Shown here in pieces: positions 12,301-22,978 of a stretch of 64,000 nucleotides of DNA. Made by a program: the position numbers and the translations under genes. Each line of letters begins with the position of its first letter. The stretch's first letter is position 1. Origin of the DNA: Manduca sexta (lineage: Eukaryota > Arthropoda > Insecta > Lepidoptera > Sphingidae); NCBI RefSeq assembly GCF_014839805.1, contig NC_051140.1, positions 8,701,826 to 8,765,825 of the forward strand, in the 5' to 3' direction. Below the pieces are notes generated by a model. It searched no databases and was not told the origin of the DNA. It was given only the letters and a program-made list of their open reading frames with translations.

Positions 12301-15300
12301 ACAGTTACGTTAGTTCCTCGTGTTATATCTATCTGAGTGACTCACCACGAAATCTCAATACCCCTAAACTCTAAATATTTGAATTTCATAAACAGCTCCG
12401 AGAAAGGAAACGCCATTATAAAGAAAAAGCTTTGGAGGAAGAATTAACAAAAATCTGACAGGCCTAATAATCATGAAAAAATATGGTAATCTCTGGAACC
12501 ACAATAGCTAGAAAAACATTTTGATAAAAACCAATATTCTGATAACCATAAAGTGTGAGACTTTCCCGCCCTCACACCCACCACTACAACTCCTGTAAGC
12601 CAGGATCAGCAGTGGCACGCCTTTGACGACACCGAGCAATGAAGCTTGGCGAGTCTCAGGGAACACAAATTTGTCATTATCCCGCAACGAAATTAATCAA
12701 ATAAAAAGTCTTAAACATAAAGTGTGTCAAAATCAATCAAACCATCGAATGTATTCTGAGCTCCAACTCTCGGTAATATACGAACTATACCTATCTACAT
12801 CTATCTTTTAGCAAATCGATATAACTCGTACGTGGGCGCGAACACAAATCGGGTGAATAACTCAGCAAAGTTTACATCTGCCACTTAATATCAAAAAAGG
12901 AAACAAAAAGATAATATTGATATACTCTAAGTATCAATGTTGATAAATTTTTGAGAGGTGTATGTTTTTTTACGTCGAAAAAACAAGTAATTTATTAATT
13001 GTAATGATCTATACTGCTGATAAAAAGAGTCTAGAAGAATTATGGATGAATTTTCGGCCTTAACGACCGATAAGAATTGCGAATAATTCTGCGAGAGGTT
13101 TGGGCCTCTAAATGTCAATCAGAAGTTGAAAGGCAACAGCAAGTTGTCATTTCAGGTTTTTTTTTAGTGATAGTAGTCCTACTCCGATCGAACCAGCCTT
13201 TGACGCTGTAGATAAAATATGTATATGTCTATAGCACGGGTCTATAATAACAGGATAGAGTGGAAGTATTTCTTTCTTATCCTTTCTATGCATGAGTACA
13301 TTATATTTAATGAATTTTTAAGAGACAGATACGTCAAATATACGTATATATTTATTAACATTAAAATTGCATTTATTGATTATATTCGTGTTTATGTAAC
13401 CATAATTAAAACCATATTGTATTTCTTGGCTACCGAGCAACGAGAAACTCATCTTTGAAGTGGCAGATGCATTGCATACATTTCGCAAGATTTGCCCTTT
13501 ATTTTAGTTTTTGTAACATTAATCATTGTTGCATTTGCGGATTTGTATTGTTTATTCGAATTATCTAGTATCGTGCCTATTTGCAAATCGACTGCGCAAA
13601 CAATGTGAATTGTTATTATCACAGTAAAATTATGTTTGCTTAGTTTGGCCCACGACCTGCGCTGTTGGTCGTATCAATACTATATAGATCCGGAAATACA
13701 GTTGTTTGCTATTAAATTCAACTAATTTTAGAACCTGTGTTGATCATAGTTTTATGTGTTGAATTATAGAAGACCTATCTCTGTGACTATGACTTGTGTA
13801 ATTATCATTAGGGTTATTTTTATTATGAACGTTTAAATACGTTTACTATCTTACAGTGTATTACCGGTACAGTTTAGAACAAATGTTTATCAATTCTGGC
13901 ACTAGTATCTGTTATTTTACTAGCTTTTGCTCGCGCTTTCCCGCATAAAGGTTTTTTTAGGTTAAAATGACTACAATATAAAAGTAACCCATGTCCTTCA
14001 CAGCGTCTTAATCTATCTTCATAAAAATTTTCGGCGAAATCTGTTCGGTTTTTTGTGTTTATCGCGTTCAGGCAGACAGAAAATCGCCGCGGGGACTTTG
14101 TTTTATAATATGTAAGGATAAAAAAAATCATATTTGATAATAATAATAGATATTGACACACTTTCGTAATTATTGCAATACATATTATGGACAATTGAAT
14201 ACCATTAACCAAAATATTAAATATCTGCTTAAGACATTCTATAAACACACATAAAACCTTTTTAGAGCACTCACCGGCTATGGCGAGCTGCATAATAAAG
14301 AAATTCATCCGACTCTTCCGCGCGTTGGTGCAGAGTAAAGCTGCGATCACAGATGCATTAAGCACCACTATGGACGCGAACAGCACCCACATTACTGTAA
14401 ACTGGATAGCCTGGAACATAACAGTGTTATAAAGGGAGAAGTACTCAAGGATAATCTGTATTATCTTTGTTACAGTAATAGTCAACGGGGTTTGTAAACA
14501 TTTATGGATGTGTATATTTTTCAAAATTATTATGTTTAGGCTTTCAAAAATATAGATATAATTCAACATTCTAAACAAGGATAAGATAAACTTTTAATAT
14601 ATGCAACTATAATAACATAAATGAAAATAAATTATCCTACGGAAAGACAAAATAAAATTGGAACTAAATATGTCTTTCTTTTCAATTGAAATATATTCAA
14701 ATCTGCCAATTTTTGCCAATACAATCCTTGGAAAGTGAGTAGATATATTGATTGTTTTTTTGATAGTACATATATTTAAAAAAATTTTACCCTGATTTAA
14801 TTCGTTTAAAAGTTATAATCAAGTCATCAATCTTTCAGTACCAACGCTGGGTTGCACTTCAACTAGAGTAATTAACCGCACCAATCATCTATGTAACACA
14901 CAGCAACATTAATCTCGGGTTTAACACCTCTCATAAGTTCCAGAGATCCAAACTCCGCACGATTAAAGTTTCCGTTTACGCTATGAACGCAAAAAGTTTA
15001 AATTGAGACGCAAGCGAGTTATTATTACGTTGTATTTTTGCTTAATCATGAAATGAGTAGATTTTATTGGCTGTCTTTTGTTTTTTTTTTAATAAACTAT
15101 CATAATGTAGTGTAGGGCACATGTATATGCTATATACCAGGTGAAACGTTATAACTGTGTATACCATAACAATCAGCAAATATCAATAATTACCAATACA
15201 GTTAATACGAATATAATAAGGTTCAAGATGCTTCTAGTAAGTAACAAGTCCCTGATATAAAATGCTGTGGAATGGTTTGCCAGCATACGTGTTCTCTGCT

Positions 15301-17675
15301 TATAAATTCCCCAATTTACGACCCAAAGGACCCCTCCTTAAAACGTAGCGTGAAGAAACAATTATGCAGGCCGGCATGACTGTGTTGACCGTCCAGAGAT
15401 GCTTGTATCTTTGGTCAGCTAAGTTCAGTGAAGCTTTGCCGAGCTACTATAATATAAAAAGAAATCTACAATCGCCATTCCAACCGAACACTTTATTCAA
15501 TCTATCATTACCTTCTCAATCCATGTATACCAAAGTATTTAATTTAATCCCCAATATGTCGTAAAGATAACGCGTACATATTGATATCCGAAGCGTTATC
15601 GCGACAAAACGATTAAATTCTATAACAGTATTGTTGGTGCTGTTAAAAGGTTTGTTTCAACCGATACGGCTATCTATGACAGGCTCTTACCATATCACCG
15701 AACGCCAAAATATCCATTACACGATTAAAACCTTTCAACTTTTATTATACTTAATCTACCTGAAAATGTTGTGGGTGGGTTAATATTTGCTTTTATTCGA
15801 TTTGCACATTTGCTACAGACGTGTGTTTATGATATTGTCCTTTGTTGGTTTGCCTGGTTATTGGACTTTTAGAGCATGATATCAGCTAAATGTTTCCTCT
15901 GGATCATAAAATAACTAATATTTCGCTACAATTAACACTACGCTAACCTGAAAATGTCAACTTTAGAGGAGAGACGTTTAGAGTGAGAAATAAGATAAAT
16001 TGTATAATACTAAAGCTTTTTTAATGAGCGTTTTGTTTAATTCAAGGATTAGTCATTTTATAGCAAAAAAAATTGATTTTGTAAGCTCATAAAAGACAAA
16101 ACAAAAATTTGCGTTCTTACGGAAATTAGCCAAATAACGATTTAGCGTAGTGTTAATTGCAGCTGTCGATTTCAGTACTCTAGTGTAGAGTTTAAAGTTC
16201 AATATTATGTTTAAGATATTTCGTATCTTACTCCCGTTATGTGCAGAGATCACTTTACCGTTAAAAAGGTCTACAATCCTTTTTCAATAAGAATATAAAA
16301 ATTATAGTCTTCACTAATAAGTAATTTCTATCTATACATCTCTATATATTTTTTCCAGAACTTTCTATCTCTCCATAACACTTCAATGTGCCATGATGCT
16401 TGAGAAAAAATGTTATTGACAGTTCAAAGTGCTCTTCTTAGACTGAAACGGTGTGAGACTTTCGACGTCAATACTATTTCATCCAACTTTTGCTGAGTAA
16501 TATTTATATTACTCAATAGGGCTGACGAGGATTTCTCGAAAACAAAAGAATAATTGGTAAAGATACTTCGAGATGCTGCTGGATTTGAGTGATCTATAAC
16601 TCTAGCGCAAACTTACGAATTATAGTGTACTTTAAGTTGTCGCTTTGTTTAAAAAAATTTTGGAAATTTTAACAGGGCCCCTCGAAGTAAAATAGCTATA
16701 GTAGTAAGTAAAATAAAAAAGAAGTAAAATACATGAAAATTGCGCGTCTGTTAACTTTAAATAGTAAATCGTGTAACCATGGTAACGGTTTTGTTTTCTT
16801 CACATATTGTATTGTTAAACTATAGAGAAAAACGTTGACTTATCCGATAAAAATACTATAACGTAAACATTAACTTACTGGATAAGAATACTATAGTATT
16901 AAGAAAATTCACGATAGGAGTTCAGGTAACAATAGAATATATATAATATATATGTATGCCTTATCGTTTTAGTTCAATGGAAATAATATTAAACTTAGGA
17001 TATTATTAATTAGATAAAGTTTCTACGTGACTAATTTATAACGATGCAATCGTTATAATATAATTTGGTTAACCTGGCCTGGTCTAATGGAAACACTGGT
17101 GATAGTAACCGAAGTTGATGATATTGAAATATCTTATATTAATTAAGTGATTTATTTTATTTATATATCTCGGCTGAAACTTGGCCTGCAATACTCACTG
17201 AGGTATATGCGTATCCTAAAACTAAAACTTAATGAGACCTTATTTCTTAATTGTTCAGTATTTGACAAAATTGTTGATTGACTACTTCCTGAAACAGTGT
17301 AAATACAAATACTCTTCAGCTTTATATACCTATTAGTATAAATTATTAAAATACTTCTACTGCCTAACAACGACAATCCATTCATTTGTTCTCATTTGCT
17401 GCGTCAAAGGATACATAAAGAAATTATTTTTTATTTTACTAAAATTACTATTCTTTAACTAGATTATATAACTAGGTAAATTTATTAGAACTAGGTAACG
17501 TAAATGTAACACTTACATCGTAGAAATAGTAAACGTTCACTTGTTCCGCTATCGTTGTGTTGGTGGTGTTCAACATACTTATGTTGTTCTGGTGAACTGT
17601 TGGAAAGGCGGTGGTGAGATACGCCCGCGTCGTGGACAACTCCTCGAGCTCTTCCTTCATGATATCTGGGTCCAT
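3291..17675 (-). CDS. CCAPR: CCAP (crustacean cardioactive peptide) receptor, ten coding exons
   Basis: Rhodopsin-class GPCR for the neuropeptide CCAP, known in insects for roles in ecdysis behaviour, heart rate and visceral muscle. Joined exons are 17675-17517, 14410-14275, 11853-11750, 10036-9943, 6970-6875, 6409-6206, 5662-5561, 4924-4744, 3938-3794 and 3383-3291: 1314 nt, 437 aa. The N-terminus has N-glycosylation sequons (NIS, NTT, NTT near residues 31-40). TM1 carries N71, followed by RKSRMNFF in the first intracellular loop; Asp99 lies in TM2. Cys126 and Cys201 are the expected extracellular disulfide. TM3 ends SIDRC (150-152), TM6 contains [14 protein letters not shown], and TM7 has [12 protein letters not shown]. 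These segments, and [16 protein letters not shown] in loop 3, are characteristic of insect CCAP receptors as I know them. Odd points are DRC and NPLIC where Tyr is usual. Uncertain: the exon 6 donor and the last exon's frame. A related vasopressin/NPSR-type receptor is a less likely reading. Confidence 0.92.
3794..3938 (-). CDS. CCAPR: CCAPR exon 9: cytoplasmic tail
   Basis: Acceptor taattttccag, donor GTAATT, 145 nt, joining exon 8 in phase 2 to give Arg359. It encodes [20 protein letters not shown] then a Ser/Thr/Arg-rich tail ([15 protein letters not shown]...RRSHSVAM). GC-rich compared with its flanks. If the intron is retained, the frame adds six residues (VIVTLS) and stops with TAG, giving an alternative C-terminus. 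Confidence 0.82.
4340..4411 (+). tRNA. tRNA-Trp (anticodon CCA)
   Basis: A complete 72-nt tRNA fold. The acceptor stem is GACTCCG/CGGGGTC with discriminator A4411 and one G-U pair. The anticodon stem TCTGA/TCAGA encloses CTCCAGA with anticodon CCA at 4372-4374, and the T arm contains GTTCAAAT. Internal A and B boxes are intact and an oligo-T stretch follows within ten bases. It lies in intron 8 of the CCAP receptor gene on the opposite strand. As I recall it, the sequence is essentially the canonical insect nuclear tRNA-Trp, so it is likely functional and not a SINE head. Confidence 0.95.
4744..4924 (-). CDS. CCAPR: CCAPR exon 8: TM6, extracellular loop 3, TM7, helix 8 start
   Basis: Acceptor ctatttccag, donor GTAATA, 181 nt. 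The peptide includes [40 protein letters not shown] and [21 protein letters not shown] is the TM6 CWxP motif and NPLIC stands where NPxxY is expected (N343 to C347). The near-identity of this exon to insect CCAP receptors is the strongest single piece of evidence for the gene name. Confidence 0.95.
5015..5158. mobile_element. hAT-like MITE, CAGTGNCGAAGGG ends, in CCAPR intron 7
   Basis: The left end CAGTGACGAAGGG and right end CCCTTCGCCACTG form 13-bp terminal inverted repeats with one mismatch. No convincing target duplication is visible. It shares its ends and interior words (ataacccgatt, gtcgg...tcggaaa) with the copy at 29024-29310. Confidence 0.65.
5561..5662 (-). CDS. CCAPR: CCAPR exon 7: intracellular loop 3 and start of TM6
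   Basis: Acceptor tctgttaccag, donor GTAAGT, 102 nt. It encodes [20 protein letters not shown], then [13 protein letters not shown] at the cytoplasmic end of TM6. The RRASSRG..PRAKIK segment is a strongly conserved family signature and offers basophilic kinase sites (RRAS). A second AG five bases further in (gtcag) could be used instead with a phase-0 exon 6. Confidence 0.88.
6070..6115. repeat. Perfect 46-bp palindrome in CCAPR intron 6
   Basis: Two 23-bp arms meet at 6092/6093 with no loop. The left arm begins aggacccatgaccatc and the right arm ends with its exact complement. Every base pair from 6070/6115 to the centre matches. Confidence 0.95.
6206..6409 (-). CDS. CCAPR: CCAPR exon 6: extracellular loop 2, TM5, start of intracellular loop 3
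   Basis: Acceptor tatcattccag at 6410. The translation [19 protein letters not shown] then TM5 ([21 protein letters not shown]) and [11 protein letters not shown] match the family; Cys201 pairs with Cys126. The 3' limit is the weakest junction of the model: I used the phase-1 donor gaatg/GTTGGT at 6205. An earlier phase-1 GT at 6247 and phase-0 options near 6254-6257 are possible, so up to about 16 residues of loop 3 may be wrong. Confidence 0.8.
6509..6737 (-). repeat. SINE family B copy in CCAPR intron 5
   Basis: Reverse copy: ccgcagaggtagtcagacg at the 3' end, ctgatactgagcagaaaaac in the body, aggatttgaacccggaacca over box B and ccactgcggtag at the head. It makes up about half of the 465-bp intron. 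Confidence 0.75.
6875..6970 (-). CDS. CCAPR: CCAPR exon 5: TM4
   Basis: Acceptor tggttttcag, donor GTGAGG, 96 nt. The split codon with exon 4 gives Trp165, then [26 protein letters not shown] and VKEVQ. This matches TM4 and the start of extracellular loop 2 of CCAP receptors. A hAT-like MITE (6993-7211) ends 22 nt upstream of the exon, inside the region where the branch point and polypyrimidine tract should lie. Confidence 0.9.
6993..7211. mobile_element. hAT-like MITE in CCAPR intron 4
   Basis: Begins CAGTGGTATAGCAT and ends with its near inverse ATGCTACGCCACTG. It is flanked by gatagagt (6985-6992) and attagagt (7212-7219), an 8-bp target duplication with two mismatches. CAGTGGCG-type ends plus 8-bp duplications are typical of hAT transposons; at 219 bp with no ORF it is non-autonomous. 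Confidence 0.75.
8475..8652 (+). mobile_element. Lep1-type Helitron-like element, short copy, in CCAPR intron 4
   Basis: TC 5' end after a host A, then agttgctgtacattagtctt, gagaacggctggaccgattt, and the 3' end ggtgatacgaagttcaccgg...CTAG before a host T. The 3' hairpin words gtgatacgaagttcac and the A|TC...CTAG|T insertion pattern fit non-autonomous Helitrons of Lepidoptera. Confidence 0.75.
9245..9380 (-). mobile_element. LINE 3' end fragment (RTE-like), in CCAPR intron 4
   Basis: Plus strand atcatcatcatcagcccatt, gcagtccactgctggacatt, ggtctctcccaaggtacg, gtctctgccggccct. This is the reverse of the ...cagcagtggac...gatgatgatg 3' end seen widely in lepidopteran genomes; class assignment is from memory. 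Confidence 0.55.
9830..9905 (+). mobile_element. Helitron-like 3' fragment in CCAPR intron 4
   Basis: Tactatcccgggaaaatata ... tcacgcgggcgaaaccacta, the usual GC-rich end sequence of the family, eroded. Confidence 0.5.
9943..10036 (-). CDS. CCAPR: CCAPR exon 4: TM3 and second intracellular loop (DRC motif)
   Basis: Acceptor cgttttctag, donor GTAAGT, 94 nt, phase 0 in and phase 1 out. It encodes [20 protein letters not shown] then [11 protein letters not shown]. The [12 protein letters not shown] and ITNPMNFS blocks are diagnostic for the CCAP/vasopressin-like receptor branch. The third residue of the E/DRY motif is Cys152 (TGC) rather than Tyr. Confidence 0.9.
10037..11749 (-). other. CCAPR: CCAPR intron 3 (1.7 kb)
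   Basis: AT-rich; no repeat or gene recognised. Confidence 0.7.
11750..11853 (-). CDS. CCAPR: CCAPR exon 3: TM2, first extracellular loop, start of TM3
   Basis: Acceptor ttcttccag, donor GTGAGT, 104 nt. The split codon with exon 2 gives Asp99, the conserved TM2 aspartate, then [20 protein letters not shown] and [14 protein letters not shown]. Cys126 is the TM3-top cysteine of the conserved disulfide. The exon was too short to be seen as an open reading frame and was found by splice signals and homology. Confidence 0.88.
11854..14274 (-). other. CCAPR: CCAPR intron 2 (2.4 kb)
   Basis: Holds the Helitron-like fragment at 13920. A moderately GC-rich patch at 12557-12650 looks like a decayed repeat. 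Confidence 0.7.
13920..14118 (-). mobile_element. Helitron-like fragment in CCAPR intron 2
   Basis: On the minus strand TC (after host A) starts tccttacatattataaaaca and the element ends gcaaaagCTAG. It shares tctgcctgaacgcgataaa with copies near 48700 and 53200. Confidence 0.6.
14275..14410 (-). CDS. CCAPR: CCAPR exon 2: TM1, first intracellular loop, start of TM2
   Basis: Acceptor atgttccag, donor GTGAGT, 45 codons plus one base (phase 1). The translation runs from [11 protein letters not shown] through IVVLNASV (TM1 Asn71) to [15 protein letters not shown]. The [12 protein letters not shown] stretch is the conserved loop 1/TM2 signature of CCAP receptors. The open frame extends far into both introns, so the exon limits come from the splice sites and the alignment, not from the ORF. 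Confidence 0.9.
14411..17516 (-). other. CCAPR: CCAPR intron 1 (3.1 kb)
   Basis: Unremarkable AT-rich intron; donor GTAAGT at 17516, acceptor AG at 14411. No repeat family recognised in it. Confidence 0.7.
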
Positions 17676-17679
17676 AATC
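17517..17679 (-). CDS. CCAPR: CCAPR exon 1 (first coding exon): N-terminal extracellular domain
   Basis: The acceptor ctttacag is followed by gatt and then ATG (17675-17673), so this exon starts in the 5' UTR and an upstream noncoding exon must exist. It encodes 53 complete codons starting [13 protein letters not shown] and ending VYYFYD, then a consensus GTAAGT donor (phase 0). The peptide is hydrophilic with several potential N-glycosylation sites and has no signal peptide, which is usual for this receptor class. The ATG chosen is the first in the exon and is in frame with TM1 of exon 2. Two shadow frames are also open here but do not splice into the receptor. Confidence 0.85.
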
Positions 17680-18417
17680 CTGTAAAGAGGGTGGATAAAT
17701 AAGACACGAAATAATAAACTTAAAACTATAAAAATATAAATAGGAAGAGAAGCAATACAAATATGTCATTATAAAAAATATATCTTCAATTGTAGTATCA
17801 CATAGAAGTGCATATTATTATTACAAACTTATTAATAGATAAGAATAACGCATTAAAAATGCAATTTTATTGACAAGAGAAAAAGTTTCTTTTTATTTTA
17901 TCAAACATAATCATAGACAATTAACTTAGTACAAACAAAAAATAGCATCGCGTTTAAATTACCGCCAGCGTTTCAACGTTAAATTTCTTGTTTAAATAGT
18001 CTCTGAACCTCTTGTTGATGAAGTTTAAATCCCTACAATGCTTTTACCTATTACTTTCATAATGGGTTTGATGTCAAGTTACTTTGTGAACTTTGTGACC
18101 AAATTGTTCAAGTTCCAGGAAAGTAAGATATTTTTATAAAGTTTAATTGCATGTAGAAATGTAATATTCTTTGTTTAGTAACGTTAATTTTATAAATGAA
18201 CTGTTCCTTAGTTATTAGTAGTTTCTGTTCGCGGCTTTATCTGTGTAAAATTACGTTTCTAGAATATAAAATAATCTATAGCTTTCAAGAATGTACCTCC
18301 TTTAACCCATTAACTAGTGATTTAAAAATCGGAGTAGGGGATTTAGATATTAACATGCTCAGTGACTATAATATGTGGACAGCATAATACTTATTAATCA
18401 GCACTATGCTCAATATT
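17680..18417. other. Upstream of CCAPR coding exon 1
   Basis: It should be a 5' UTR intron, because an acceptor precedes the ATG. No promoter or noncoding exon could be placed. Confidence 0.4.
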
Positions 18418-18727
18418 GGCGATTGCCTATTTGGGTGTGAAACGGACTACCAAGACGAATGACCGCAGGTTTATATCCAAAGGGCACGCACCTCTGACTT
18501 TTCTAAAATTATGTCTGTATTCTTTATGAAGTACAGTTCTCTTAAACGGTGGACGGAAACATACTGAGGAAACTTGCACATCTGAGAAGTTTTATATCGG
18601 AATTTTGAGGGTGTGTGAAGTCTACCAATCCGCACTAGGCCAGCGTAGTGTACTAAGGCCTAATTCCCTGTCAGGACTAGAGTAGGCTCGTGCCCAGCAG
18701 TGGGGCAGTATAAAAAACAGGGTGGAT
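18418..18727 (+). repeat. SINE family A copy
   Basis: The same order of blocks as the copy at 311: tRNA-like head, AACTTGCACATCTGAGAAG, CACTAGGCCAGCGTAGTG, GCCCAGCAGTGGGGCAGTAT. Point-decayed, including a damaged box B. Confidence 0.85.
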
Positions 18728-19334
18728 TGTATAGATGGTTAATTCAGTGTAAAGATATAAAAATATACGCACTGTTCAATTAAATCTTTAACATGAATAC
18801 TTGTTTACATAAACACACACAAAACTGTATCAATTCGTCGTTAGTTTCAGCATGAGCACACATAATATCCGGCGAAGATCAAGTCGACCGCTACACTTTA
18901 ATTGACCCCCACGTACAAAGGTCATCTCTACATTACTTTTAATTAAACTGCTACTCAACGCGTGGACAATACGTTTGTGGTTTATGACTTCTGACAAATA
19001 GGTCCATTTAAAATCTTTTAATATTGTTGTCATAGAATTCTACGACAACATATGAATTTTTATTAGTAATAATTATAACTAATAAAAATTCAGTTAATTA
19101 AAGCGTGATTATGGTAAATATAAGCTAGTGGGTTGTGTAATGTAATAGAAAAGAAAGATGAGTAATCATACAATTTCAGAAACAATGACCTCTCTAATTT
19201 GTAAACAAACGATGGCGTTTTTCATTTATCATAGCTACTATAAAAAGAATATGAAGTAATGAAGTTAATAAAGTAAAGGATGGACCTACACGTAATTCAA
19301 ACAGTACAAATCTAGAATCCCCATAAAGTAAGAT

Positions 19335-19525
19335 TATAATAACGGCCCTGTATTATATAATGTACCACTGTTGGGCACAGGCCTCATTTACTACTGTGAG
19401 TGATTAGGCCATAGTCCATCACGCTGGCCTATTGCAGACTTCACATACCCTTAAAATTCCTATAGAGAACTTCTCGGGTATGCAGGTTTCCTCACAATAT
19501 TTTAGAGAAGGTGAGGGAAAAGAAG
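19335..19525 (-). repeat. SINE family A copy, 5'-truncated
   Basis: Reverse orientation: ggccctgtattatataatgt then tgttgggcacaggcctc and acgctggcctattgcag. The tRNA-like head is missing. Confidence 0.8.
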
Positions 19526-21072
19526 TCCCATTATTATCTACATATATGAAAATATATCTAATATGTATCTATTAACATCCTTAATAAAACTTCCCCAGTC
19601 GCCTCTTACTTAGACAACTAACTACAAAGCATCTCTTTCATTTGATAATAAGCTTTTATCCCAAATCGCAATAATTCTTGAATTGTCTCATTGAATCATT
19701 GTCTCAGCGCCATACCATTCGTATCCTTGATAACAATCAAACCTGTCTAAATTATAATATAAATCAATTTAATCTTATAATCTAGATGCCTTCGTAGCTC
19801 TCTCCAAGCGTTACTATCAATTGGTTCAATGGTTTACTATCTATACCTATAATGAAGAAGTAAAATTCGAGAGTTTCTTTGTATTAGATAATCCGCCGTA
19901 TTAATAAGTCAATCTTACCTTTGAGTAAAATCTTTAGTAGACATTAAAGTATTGAACTATTTAATAAGCAAAGCTTAAGTCGAAGCTTAAATGCTTAAGA
20001 GCTTGTTCTCAGCTAAGCCGCTGTTACATAAATAAAACTCAGCTGTCAAAATTCTTTACATGTTATTTAAAATGTTATTTGTGGTGTAATATGTTTATTA
20101 AATGGTGACTATTTTAAGATGCCGATCTTTATTTGCCTCTCAGCTGATATCGTGCTTCAAATCGAAACTGAGTTGCATCTAATCATCCGGCCCATATCTC
20201 GAAACTGGTCTGATTTTGAAAACTGTTGCAGTAATGAGAAATTAAATCTTCTCTGAATGCTATAATATTGATTTTGTTGTTCTCCGAGAGCTATAAGCTG
20301 GATTCGATCACAGAGAAAGACCGTATCGTGCAGTGCATAAAGGTAGACGTTTATATAGTCGTAACTTTCCATTTTTCTTTCTGAAATCGTAGGTAAGTAG
20401 TTTGGGTCAAGCCGCGAGATTCTAGATACAATATGGTAATATCGGACGATAAATATATATATGTCTATACATTTAATTTTTATACAACAAAACTTGTACC
20501 CGATATGGTCATAGAGCTATAACTCCTAGGGACAAAGATGTGATTTATATTTATAAGCTCATGTATATTTACTCCAATATAATAAATTATTAGTATAGAT
20601 TATTAGAGTTGCATAAATATATAAATTATTAGAGTTATAGAGAGACAAAAAAACAAGACCAAAGTACGTATAAGTAGTTCTAATACTCTGCTCAGTTATT
20701 TCGATAGATGTCTGATGTTTTAGAAAAATTAAAAAACTAGGGCAAATTCCAGTGAATTTTGAGCAGTCACAAATAAGGAAAAATTTCAATACAAATGATA
20801 TATAAACATCAAATCTGAATTTACTATCTATATAAGTGGAACACTGATATCCTTTTCCGTTTTAATTAATCAGTTCGCATGTTTCCGTCGATCCATGAGC
20901 TTTATATTGATTTCACCGAAACAATGAATCTCCTTGGAATTTCGACGAAACATTAGTTTATGACCAAATTTTTCCTCATTTGCGTATTGTATCGTTCGTT
21001 TTTTATTATTCTTAGTTGTATTATTGTGTATATTTGAGTTATCAAACAAGCCCTGTATAGGATTGATACCGC

Positions 21073-21114
21073 TGCTAGGCACGGGCTATTCATCTGAATA
21101 GCCCGTGCCTAGCA
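21073..21114. repeat. Perfect hairpin, 20-bp arms, 2-nt loop (first of a pair)
   Basis: The left arm 21073-21092 (tgctaggcacgggctattca) is exactly complementary to the right arm 21095-21114; the loop is TC. Confidence 0.95.
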
Positions 21115-21121
21115 TATGTTT

Positions 21122-21165
21122 GATATATGTCAAACAGGGATATCTATCCCTGTTTGACATATATC
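21122..21165. repeat. Perfect hairpin, 21-bp arms, 2-nt loop (second of a pair)
   Basis: The left arm 21122-21142 (core tatgtcaaacagggata) is exactly complementary to the right arm 21145-21165; the loop is again TC. It lies 7 bp from the first hairpin. Confidence 0.95.
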
Positions 21166-22719
21166 TAGATTTTTAAACTGAATAAGCCTTAAAATCTGAA
21201 TATTATGATAGAAAATTATGTTATTCATAAGGATATACATTGGTCTAGAATTTCTTTAGCCACCCTCTTTTGAATTTCGTGTATAATAAAAAATATATTA
21301 CTGTATTACTAATACATTGCATTTTTGTTTTTTTTTTTAATTTATTTATTTACCAACGCTGGTATACATCAATAATTTAACAAAAAACATGCCAATTAAA
21401 ATCATCATATTACAAAAATCAATTATAGGTAAATACAGCATACATCAAACAATAATATGTACTAGCTAATAATTATATTAAGAATAAACTAACATAGTAA
21501 GAAGACAATTCTGATTATAACTATGTAAGTCCGAGATTATGAGAGATTATTAACTGTGAGATAAAACAACATTGATGATTAATAATTTCAAAGTTAGTAC
21601 CCAATATTAACGCAATATAAGAATGCTTCATATACTAAGAAGTTTAGTTCAAGAGCGTTAAACGTCGAGCAATGACTAACTTTATTCAATGCCTCGCTTT
21701 ATTATTGGAAACTTTCTTCTTTATAAGTTTGCAATCATATTGGCGCGAGACTCTATCGATTTATTTGTTTCTAGATATACATATCGATATGTTATTTATA
21801 TTAATGAGTAACTATATTTTAGTTGACAGTTCTAATGATATCTTCATTATGAGATATAGAGTGAACATAAATTAAGAAGTATTAATCTAATCTAATTCTT
21901 GTTTAACGTTTATCATAAAATATAGGTTACATGCCTATTATGGAAAATTGTTTCACAAGCATCAAAGAACATTGAAGAATCTAATATAATAATATGTTAT
22001 AATCACGAAGTACAAGCCATAATGCGTGAAATAGATTGGATCATTAGGTTAAATTTATAGTAAGTACATTGTAATATTACTTATGTATATTACGTGAAGC
22101 AACAACAAACATACCAACTAAATAAAACTTGAGAAATGTTGATTGTATTCTTGCACCGAATTGTTTTTTTTTTTAAATTCAACGACTACTCTGCCAGCTG
22201 TAAAGAACACGTAAAGATGGCACTTCTTTGTTAAACTTTGTTAATTAAATTGCGAGCTGGCTGCCAACGAAAGCGAACAATGTTAGGAACAAGTTAATTG
22301 ATGCGTAACGACAAAGATCTTATTTGATGGTACTTTTTTCGCTTTTGGCCCAATTTACCGAGGATCATGTGGGTGGGATTATTAAAATAATTTTCGTTTT
22401 TGTTTACTTCATTCTACTGTGTATTTAGGCGCAACTGTTCGTGATGGCTTAATTAAAAACATTTACATTCTGTGACAGTTTATTACACTAGCGAATTACT
22501 CCTTTAAAATATTTTTTGCACACTTATTAGGGTAATTGATTATGTAAATACGTATTTATTAATTAATATATTCATTTGGAATTCTATCGCTTAGGAATTC
22601 CGGGCATGGATCGTTGCATATCACAGTGAACTGATTGTAAACCATTCCAAATATATGCTTCCACGTTACAACAAATATACCAATGTTGGGTTAAAATATT
22701 ATTAAAATTCGCGAGTTTT

Positions 22720-22978
22720 TTTTCATACGTGCACGGCATAGTGACACAACTGCACCTGATGGTAAGTGGAGTGGGGTCCAATAGAATGTCGACTGACGAG
22801 AGATGATGACCTCTCGACAGTGGACACATTTACGCCGGCCCTTTGGAGCTGGATATATATGTAGGCTTATCTCGAAACGCAACGTACTTGTATTGGCCAC
22901 TATGACGAGTTTTAAGACTTTGTGTACGATGTTCACTATACGGGCGGATATAAAATATATCCTACCACCAGCAAACAA
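22720..22978 (+). repeat. Interspersed repeat family C
   Basis: Cacctgatggtaagtggagt, aatgtcgactgacgaga, tttacgccggccctttggag, gggcggatataaaatat. Open frames across it are chance products of the repeat and are seen in other copies too. Confidence 0.75.

Larger units (their letters stand above)
19526..22719. other. No gene seen
   Basis: AT-rich; the only structure is the hairpin pair at 21073-21165. Short open frames here have no family features. Confidence 0.5.

Noticed and set aside
13874..14578. 234-codon open frame on the minus strand, longest in the window
   Set aside because: Only residues 54-98 of the receptor (exon 2) within it are real coding sequence. The rest is intron and a Helitron-like fragment read through.
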